Source of the DNA: Taxillus chinensis | Lineage: Eukaryota > Streptophyta > Magnoliopsida > Santalales > Loranthaceae | Assembly (NCBI GenBank): GCA_023512835.1 | Contig: CM042084.1 | Coordinates: 55,854,793-55,918,792 of the forward strand | Reading direction: 5' to 3' | Length of the DNA stretch: 64,000 nt | Shown here: one piece after another, positions 57,275-64,000 of the stretch | Numbering within the stretch: position 1 is the stretch's first letter | How the letters are laid out: each line of letters begins with the position of its first letter | Notes under the pieces: model-generated | Database searches by the model: none | What the model saw: only the letters and a program-made list of their open reading frames with translations | What the model was told of the DNA's origin: nothing | Program-made: the position numbers and the translations under genes

Positions 57275-58729
57275 GGTGTGAGCCCATATAATTTAATAAT
57301 AATATATTTTTGAAAACTGATTTTTAAAATAAAGAATCTCAATTATCTCGGAAAATTCAAATATTTTTTATTTTTTATTTATTTTTTATTTTATTACTTG
57401 ACTCCATGAAATATTATTTTTTAAAATATTTCAATTTAAAAAATTACATATTCTTTTTAAAATAAATTTTCTTTTCTACCAAATATAATTTATTTTCAAA
57501 TTATAATTTAACATTAATTCCAATAGAATACAGAAATTAAAATTCACAAATAGGCCCTAAGTTATTTTGTCTATTGTATTAAAATACTTTATCATTAAAT
57601 TTAATACTTTTAACGGGGATAACGTACTCCTTAGCTATAAATGTTAATCGATGCTTTAATATATATATATATATATATATATATTAAATCGATGCTATAA
57701 TACTTTAATACTTTCAAAATTATGTCATTAATGATATATTAGTACATATATCAATTATCAAACCATCAAATGATTTTTTTATATTTTATTTTTAAAATTG
57801 ATTTTAGTCAACATTTGAGTCATTTCCACCGAAAGTAATTTATTGGGGAAAATATTAGCTCTAGTGTCGAGGCTGAAGTTTGACTCACGTCCCACATCGA
57901 CCAAATTAGATATCCAGTTACAGTTCATATAAACTGAAGACAACTCAAAGAGCAGTGTTCAATTAAGATTCTGTTGGCATTTCTTTTGTCGGAAAAAAGA
58001 AAACATATTTTATAAAATTTAATTAAGATAAAATTAAATTATTAAATAAATCAAATGAGATAAAATGGCTTTTATACCCTTTTTCGTTCGTAGATGCAGA
58101 ATCGCAGAACAGAGGGGGGACGATGGCAAGGAAGAAGCGGCATTGGCAACGGGCAGCGAAAGATGACAATGTCGATGTGGGTGAGAGGACGGCGGTGACG
58201 GTTGAGGACAGTGGAAGATGATGGCAAGGGACGACGGCAGATCTGGGCGAGAGGGCGACTGCGGGGGGCAGCGGCAGATAGGATGCGATGTAGATCTGGG
58301 CGAGGGACGGCGGCAGCAGCGGACTCATTTTCAGATTTGGGCGAGAGCAGTTTTGGCAAATACAGACGACTGTAGCTTTTCTTCAGCAAATTCCATCATT
58401 TTCATGGTCAACAAAAAATAGTCATTACTCTGTATTATATATTTTCTGCATTATATATTTTCTGCATCTTCCAAACAAGAAAAAAATACAAATTAACCTA
58501 TTTTTTCCACCTATTTTGTTTTCTATGCTTTTTCTACATCAACCAAACACATGTTAGAGCTTTCGTGTTACCACACATGCGGTTTAGGCTACCCGCTTCG
58601 ACGGACCTATAACCCAAATTTTTGCCTCCCATTTCTCACCGTGACGACGCCACTCACACACTCACAACCTTAGACATCCAAAAAAAAAAAAAAAAAACCA
58701 AAGCTCGCTCAACGACTGTGCAAGCTGCA
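57275..58729. other. Intergenic region upstream of the PPR gene
   Basis: AT-rich, with an (AT)n run at 57659-57684 flanked on both sides by ATCGATGCT. A GC-rich patch at about 58085-58360 has GACGGCGG-like words and no convincing reading frame on either strand. Near 58435-58470 ATTATATATTTTCTGC is directly repeated. An A-run of 19 at 58679-58697 lies in the leader, just before the PPR start codon. Confidence 0.5.
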
Positions 58730-60832
58730 ATGGAGGCGAGTCTGAGTATATTGGGCTCGCCTGTGGGGATCCATCAGATCCAGAGACAAAGATTCACCAT
58801 CGTCTGCAACAACCCCGCCAAAGCCTCTCCCAGTTCTCCCGCCGCACTTCCTCAAAATCAGCAGACCCCATCTCTCTCCGACCAGCTCATGCCTCTTTCA
58901 ACAACCATCCTCTCCGACCCCAGAAACGAACGAACCTATCAGGCGTCCTACAACGCAAAATCCACCTGGGTCAACCCCGCCAAGCCGAGGCGCACCGTTA
59001 TCTCTCACAGCCGCCACAAGCGCACCCCTCCCTCCCCCGGCCGTCTCATCCCCGACGATGCCCTCAAGGTGTTTGTGAAAAGGCTCAATGAGTGCGAGGC
59101 CTCTGAAACTGCTTTGACGGCAGTCCTCGGAGATAACCCACCCCCAATTTCGAAGGAAACAGCACTTTTTGTGCTCAAAAGCTTAAAGCCGTGGCAAAAG
59201 ACTCTTGTTTTCTTCAATTGGATTAAGGCCCAGAATTTGTTACCGATGGAACCCATCTTCTATAACGTCACCATGAAGTCACTGAGGCAAGGGAATCAAT
59301 TTGGGCTCGTTGAGGAGCTAGCCCACGAGATGATTGGAAATGGAATTGAGCTTGACAACATCACTTACTGCACAATCATCACTTGTGCCAAAAGGTGTGG
59401 CCACTTTGAGAAGGCTGTGGAGTGGTTTGAGAAGATGTACCAAACGGAGCTGATGCCTGATGAGGTAACTTACTCTGCTGTTTTGGATCTGTATGCCAAG
59501 TTAGGGAAAGTTCAGGAGGTGATGACTTTATATGAGAGAGGAAGGACCACTGGGTGGAAACCTGACCCAATCACATTCTCTGTCCTGGCTAAGATGTTTG
59601 GTGAGGCAAGAGACTGTGATGGGATTAATTTTGTTCTGCAAGAGATGAGGAATGTTGAGTTGCAGCCCAATTTGATTGTGTATAACACATTGTTGGAAGC
59701 AATGGGCAAGGTTGGGAAGCCTGGACTAGCAAAGAGCTTCTTCAAGGAAATGATAGATACGGGGATCACGCCAGATGAGAGGACTCTTACTTCACTTCTT
59801 AAGATTTATGGCAAGGCTAGGTGGGCTAAAGACGCGTTGGATCTTTGGGAGCAGATAACGTCCAATGGGTGGCCTGTAGACTTGATTCTCTGCAATACTT
59901 TATTGAATATGTGCGCAGATATTGGGATGGAGGAGGAAGCAGAGAAGCTTTTTGAGGACATGAAGGGCTCGGTCAACTGTAGGCCAAATAACTGGAGCTA
60001 CACAGCAATGCTCAAGTTGTATGGGAACAAGGGGAAGGTGGATACGACAATGGGGCTGTTTGAGGAAATGTTAGGGACGGGTGTTGAACTGGATATAATG
60101 GGTTGCACTTGCTTGATACAGTGCTTGGGAAGGTTCAACAGAGTCGATGATTTGGTTCGGGTTTTTGGAATATGCATTGAGAGAGGGATTAAGCCAGATG
60201 ATAAGCTTTGTGGGTGCTTGCTCTCTGTTGTCTCCTTCTTTGATAAGCTAGAGGATGTTGATAAGGTCATCACTTGTTTAAAGAAAGCCAACCTGAAGTT
60301 GGTTGCCTTCATCACATTGCTTGAAAATGGGAGTACAAACTTTGAAACGATTAAGGAAGAGTTCAGAGGCATACTTGAGGAGACTGCAGTTGTTGCTCGG
60401 AGGCCCTTTTGTAATTGTCTGATCGACTTTTGTAGAAATAGAGGTCTTCATGAGCGGGCCCATGAACTTCTCTATTTAGGATGTCTGTATGGGCTGTACC
60501 CCGATTTGCATAGCAGGTCTGCAGATGAGTGGTGTTTGAATGTCCGTTCGCTATCGGTCGGAGCAGCCCATACAGCGTTTGAGGAATGGATGGGGACTGT
60601 AGCGAGATTTGTTGAGAGTGGGGAAAAATTGCCAGTGTCATTTTCTGCTCAGACTGGTGGAGGAAGCCATAATCTGTCTCAAGGACTTGCGAGCTCCTTC
60701 GCTTCCCATGTGAAGAAGCTTGCTGCTCCATTCAGGCGGAGTGAAGATAATGCTGGCTGTTTTGAGGCAAGCAGAGATGACGTAGTGTCATGGGTAAAAT
60801 CAAGCCATGCTGCATCAGCTATGCCGGCATAA
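58730..60832 (+). CDS. SOT1: Chloroplast-type PPR-SMR protein, At5g46580/SOT1-like
   Basis: An intact intronless gene for 700 residues. The start is the ATG at 58730 (MEASLSILGS); an in-frame ATG at 58622 is upstream of an A-run that would encode a lysine run, so it is probably leader. The Ser/Ala/Arg-rich N-terminus fits a plastid transit peptide. About nine P-type PPR motifs of 35 residues span residues 176-490 (for example VTYSAVLDLYAKLGKVQEV, IVYNTLLEAMGKVGKPGLA). The C-terminal SMR-type domain (about 595-690) has LNVRSLSVGAAH and TGGGSHNLSQGL. In Arabidopsis the best match I know, SOT1, binds the 5' end of the 23S-4.5S rRNA precursor in chloroplasts and its SMR domain has endonuclease activity needed for rRNA maturation. 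The PPR-SMR class is firm; one-to-one orthology is my recognition from memory. The stop is TAA 60830-60832. Confidence 0.93.
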   Translation: MEASLSILGSPVGIHQIQRQRFTIVCNNPAKASPSSPAALPQNQQTPSLSDQLMPLSTTILSDPRNERTYQASYNAKSTWVNPAKPRRTVISHSRHKRTPPSPGRLIPDDALKVFVKRLNECEASETALTAVLGDNPPPISKETALFVLKSLKPWQKTLVFFNWIKAQNLLPMEPIFYNVTMKSLRQGNQFGLVEELAHEMIGNGIELDNITYCTIITCAKRCGHFEKAVEWFEKMYQTELMPDEVTYSAVLDLYAKLGKVQEVMTLYERGRTTGWKPDPITFSVLAKMFGEARDCDGINFVLQEMRNVELQPNLIVYNTLLEAMGKVGKPGLAKSFFKEMIDTGITPDERTLTSLLKIYGKARWAKDALDLWEQITSNGWPVDLILCNTLLNMCADIGMEEEAEKLFEDMKGSVNCRPNNWSYTAMLKLYGNKGKVDTTMGLFEEMLGTGVELDIMGCTCLIQCLGRFNRVDDLVRVFGICIERGIKPDDKLCGCLLSVVSFFDKLEDVDKVITCLKKANLKLVAFITLLENGSTNFETIKEEFRGILEETAVVARRPFCNCLIDFCRNRGLHERAHELLYLGCLYGLYPDLHSRSADEWCLNVRSLSVGAAHTAFEEWMGTVARFVESGEKLPVSFSAQTGGGSHNLSQGLASSFASHVKKLAAPFRRSEDNAGCFEASRDDVVSWVKSSHAASAMPA

Positions 60833-61780
60833 TGCATTGAATAGAGTTGTCATTGTGGATCTGCGGTGGATAGTGGTGAAAAATGAACCTGCAATTGCTC
60901 ATGGATGAATCAATTTGGCAAAAAAAAAAAATCCTGCTGCACTGCTTTGTGCACATGAAACCGTATGGGAATTAATTATTAGCCTTGGCAACTAGGCGAA
61001 AATATTTTTCAAGACGGCGTTTGGTTTTCAATTTCGGTGCTCTGCTGTTTTTGCCAGGTAATGGCATTATCATCACTTTTATCAGAATTGTGCTTGTATG
61101 GAGTGGAGCCTTCTGGTTTCGGCCTATTTATATTTTTACTAGGGCATCCCCTAAAAAATCAATGCAAAACATTTTAACTGTAGCTGTCATGGCCCAAAAA
61201 CTAATTTACGTCTGAGATGAGTGTTTCTCAACTTAAAGAATATCTTACAAATTGGATGGGCGGAATTCATTGGCAACGGCAATAAGGGCATCGAAGGAAC
61301 AGCCTCCACTTTCCACTTACCACTTTCCACAGATTGCCATCGCCACCTTCAAATTGATAATAGAATGCTTCTAAAATATCCATTTGTTCAATTCACACAT
61401 GAATTTCCAAAATTCCATCATAAGCTGCATTTGTGGAATCCACTTTCAACCTTGAACAAGGCATTGCTCTGAGTGCATATAGTAGGAAATCCAAACCCCT
61501 CCATATATAAACATAAATTCTGTAGCCCCGCCAATAATGACAATAAAATAACAGCCTCCAGGTTCCATTTATGCAAATTCTTAAAAAGGGGCAGCTTAAA
61601 CTATAATATTAACAATAATAATAAGAACTCAAATGAGGTAAAATGACTGGTAAAATGCGTTTCACTTGATAAAAATGTAACGTGACCTTACACAAATTGA
61701 TTATATAGATGTTACATATATAGCCTGGAGTTTTTTTTAAAAGGGTATTTCCCATATGACTTCCAAATTCTTCCTTCCAG
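60833..61780. other. 3' region of the PPR gene and intergenic DNA
   Basis: The first few hundred bases probably hold the PPR 3' UTR, with an A-run at 60919-60929. The rest is AT-rich. At about 61729-61780, minus strand, coding-like sequence continues past the PP2C stop (LEGRIWKSYGKY), matching the usual C-terminal tail of that family. Confidence 0.5.
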
Positions 61781-61863
61781 TCATATCACCATAACGGTTA
61801 CATCATCATGATACTTTCTGCGATCACCTTGGGGTATCTCCAGTAATTCATGAAAATCCATTC
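61781..61863 (-). pseudogene. PP2C phosphatase C-terminal exon with premature stop
   Basis: On the minus strand an AATACAG acceptor (plus 61864-61870) is followed by an 83-nt exon reading GMDFHELLEIPQGDRRKYHD then DVTVMVI and a TGA. The HDDVTVMVI motif is the C-terminal metal-binding Asp motif of PP2C-type Ser/Thr phosphatases. Past the TGA the same frame continues as LEGRIWKSYGKY, which resembles the tail in plant relatives, where a serine codon (TCA) stands in place of TGA. So the protein either ends about a dozen residues early or this is a pseudogene. I could not find the upstream PP2C exons in 61864-63787. Confidence 0.5.
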
Positions 61864-63427
61864 CTGTATTTTAAAAGCAAAAACTTCAAAATTCAAATTA
61901 TGTACACGGCAACAGTTCACATAGTAATACGCAAATGCATCAAACAAAGGCACAGCCAAAAGAAATAACAAGATACGTATGTATTAAAAGAGGGCAGCAT
62001 GTGTAGATAAACCTTGAACCCTGATCCTTTCAACAAAGACCAGTGAATGAAAGCACAATTCTAGCAGTGTATCATTTAAAAGCATATAGATGGAAGCCTA
62101 AAACTTCAACTTGTAAAAAATAATGAACGGAAAAGTAAAAAGACCAACCTCCAAAAGGTTTAGCCAAATGAACGACCAACAAAATAATAAGACTATTAAC
62201 TCCAAAAAAGAACCAAAAAAAAACTACTTGGCAAAATAACACCTTGCTTTGGGGAAAATCTAGTGCAATTTATGGCTACTATCTTTAATGGCTCATCTAA
62301 TCATATATCAAGTTTCCCAAGTTCAAAATACAAAGTATGCATGTGTTATCTAAAATTTAAAATTACAAAATTGACTGATAATATGAATCCAGCTAATAAA
62401 TAATGTGCATCCATAAATTTCTAGAAAAACAAATCAAAAACGAACTGGACATCTTTTTGTTGTGTGATATTTTACTTCCCGTCCCTCTTTGAATTTTCTT
62501 TCTCCCTGAGGACTTTGCTCCCTATATGAAGATTTATATTTCCAAAATAACTGTATAAGAGTAGTGAAAACAATATGGTGAAAGTCTTAATTAATCCTAA
62601 ATAAAAAGGTTGCAAGGTTATTTCCAAATCCTGCAGATGGAAATAAAGATTATGTAGGTATTAAAAGCATTGAAAAAGAATAAGATCTATAGTGAATTTG
62701 TACACAAAAAATTTAGTTGTTCATCAATGGTATTAAATAAACATAAATGAATCAAACATAATAATGTTTTTCAAATATAAATCAAAATTCAAAACCAACT
62801 GCAATTTAATTCTTAAAGGATTCAAGTCATATGACACAACTAAAAATAGAAAAGCCATTTGTTTGGCAAAACAAGTCTATTTCTTCCATTTTGGATATGA
62901 TGATCTTGTAGGTTTCACTTCGCTATATCTTAAATATAATTAACAGACAATCTATAATTAGGTAACATTTTTAGTCAAGGAACCACATCAGATGGCATAT
63001 TCATATATTTTAAATAGTCATTAAAATTTATATCTCAAATGGACCAGGCAGGCAAGGGAAAAACAATAAAGGAAGCAGGAAATATAAATGATATCATACT
63101 TAATAAAAAAAACATACATAAACACAAACAGACAAAGAGATAAAGCGCTAAATTGCAAAACTTAACAGCCAAATCCTTTTCCAGTATATTTGTTTTTGAG
63201 AAAGATGTGCCCGATACAGTGATTCTCCTATTAATTCTAGCAGTTACAGATGATATTCAACATGTGAATACCTGATGAGTAGCAAGGAGGATCCCTCTCG
63301 AATAAGGGTTATTTCACAAAACTTTTTTTTTCTTTTAAACCCTGAGGTGTTGGAATATGAGGAAGTTTCATTTTAAATCTTTTTTCAAACTCAATAACCA
63401 GCAACATGTTCACATAAACCGCTTTTA

Positions 63428-63467
<40 letters not shown>

Positions 63468-63787
63468 ACTACAGATGGAGAAAAACGTTTGGAGTAGCAC
63501 AAGAGGACCTTACAAACACTCTGATCCCAAACGCTTCAACCATTAAACAAACACTCAAAGACAAAAATAGTAGCCAATTATTATGAAAATAAAACACTCC
63601 GCAACAATTAGATTTTTGCTTGCTAAACCACCATGGTGACACAGAAACACGCTTTTGTATGAATCATCATAGAAAACAAGATAAATGCACAACTACAGGT
63701 GACTCAAAAACAAGATCGAAACCCTAATAATAATAATAAATAAGAGAACTTCAAAGAAATTGAAATAAATATAGTAAAACGCGGTAG
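61864..63787. other. AT-rich DNA, possible intron or decayed gene
   Basis: About 1.9 kb between the PP2C-like and NTF2-like exons. An exon-like minus-strand piece (acceptor TGCTAG, AATTGTGCTTTCATTCACTG onward, donor AAG|GT, about 62013-62061) and another at about 63272-63320 were noted, but neither matches a family I know. An (AT)n run is at 63430-63465. Confidence 0.35.
63430..63465. repeat. (AT)n microsatellite
   Basis: About 18 perfect TA units, flanked by ATG on the left and CAACTAC on the right. Confidence 0.95.
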
Positions 63788-63901
63788 CTGACTGAACTTG
63801 AGGACGTTTTGTTCGCCGGCGAGTTGGAGATTGCGGGTGACGAAGACGAGAGCGCCGGCGGCGGCGCCAGAGGGCTGGCAATCGACGGTGGTGATGGAGT
63901 G
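63788..63901 (-). pseudogene. NTF2-like exon
   Basis: On the minus strand an AATGCCAG acceptor is followed by 38 codons: HSITTVDCQPSGAAAGALVF, then VTRNLQLAGEQNVLKFSQ. This matches the central part of nuclear transport factor 2, the small dimer that carries Ran-GDP into the nucleus. The exon ends where plant NTF2 genes have an intron, but the next bases are CTACCG, not a GT donor, and no following exon (MFHLMP-type) is seen. Upstream exons would lie beyond the window. It is either a gene fragment, a captured exon or a gene with an altered splice site; the missing donor favours a relic. Confidence 0.6.
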
Positions 63902-63921
63902 CTGGCATTTAAGTTAAACAC

Positions 63922-64000
63922 TGTTGAGAGAAAATAAAAAAATATAATGAAATAAAATTTGTCCACCGAAAATTTTACGTGGTTTGAAAAATTTTTTATG
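63922..64000 (-). mobile_element. Possible copia LTR end at window edge
   Basis: Starting with TGTTGAGAGAAAATA on the plus strand, the reverse complement reads AAACCACGTAAAATTTTCGG and ends CTCTCAACA. The ACCACGTAAA block and CA end are common near 3' ends of plant copia LTRs, and a similar block occurs at 10330-10345. Only 79 bp are visible, so this is tentative. Confidence 0.4.

Noticed and set aside
58023..58389. Overlapping minus-strand frames of about 100 codons (Pro/Ser/Leu-rich)
   Set aside because: Composition is driven by GC-rich GGCGGCAG-type repeats; two frames are open over the same bases and neither resembles a known protein.
63693..63966. A 71-codon minus-strand frame with an apparent hydrophobic signal-like start
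   Set aside because: The hydrophobic start is translated LTR-like AT-rich DNA, and the Ser/Pro part is a wrong-frame reading of the NTF2-like exon.

Overview
The window is nuclear DNA of a flowering plant, probably a dicot. The evidence is large nested Ty1/copia and Ty3/gypsy LTR retrotransposons with plant-type primer binding sites, a CACTA (Tnp2) transposase relic, a chloroplast-type PPR-SMR gene, canonical short GT-AG introns and AT-rich intergenic DNA. No RNA genes, CRISPR arrays or bacterial features were seen. I cannot name the species.

About 1-52,200 is nested transposons. (a) A Sirevirus-like copia relic (called Sire-A here) has LTR, PBS, gag, protease and integrase at 1-5690, with a reversed solo LTR of its own family (1868-3202, TSD CCAAG) inside gag. 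(b) A second Sirevirus family (Sire-B) has its 5' LTR at 6048-8063 and a gag relic to about 10,105. (c) LTR fragments fill 10,107-12,180. (d) A structurally complete but pol-less gypsy-type element lies at 12,212-20,523 (TSD ATTTC) inside a CACTA Tnp2 relic. (e) A long minus-strand Sire-B element runs from its 3' LTR (20,894-22,234) to a broken gag end near 52,200. It is interrupted by a gypsy solo LTR (22,271-24,328, TSD GGTGA) and by a whole Athila-like gypsy element (32,058-49,050, TSD TGTAT). The Athila-like element itself contains a Sire-A solo LTR (36,780-38,174, TSD CTTTC) and a gypsy solo LTR (43,716-45,962, TSD TGGTG). Reading across each TSD brings the interrupted coding regions back together, which fixes the order of insertion.

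The most unusual observation is that the Sire-B copia element and the Athila-like gypsy element both carry a related extra gene between pol and the 3' LTR, in the sense direction. Each gene has an N-terminal region of the 'putative plant transposon protein' kind, an acidic or Pro/Ser-rich middle and a C-terminal Ulp1/C48-type cysteine protease domain. Each has its own TATA box and CT-rich leader, and each promoter region carries the short motifs found in the U3 of the element that hosts it. A second notable pattern is modular LTRs: the pol-less element has a U3 related to the Athila-like LTR and a U5 related to the solo LTRs that end in GCGTGACA.

About 52,200-64,000 is gene-bearing, AT-rich DNA. 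It holds a four-exon minus-strand gene for a 206-residue protein of unknown function (55,077-55,968), a probable hAT-type MITE (56,643-57,274), an intact intronless PPR-SMR gene resembling Arabidopsis At5g46580/SOT1 (58,730-60,832), a PP2C C-terminal exon with a premature stop (61,781-61,863), and an NTF2-like exon (63,788-63,901) next to what looks like another LTR end at the right edge.
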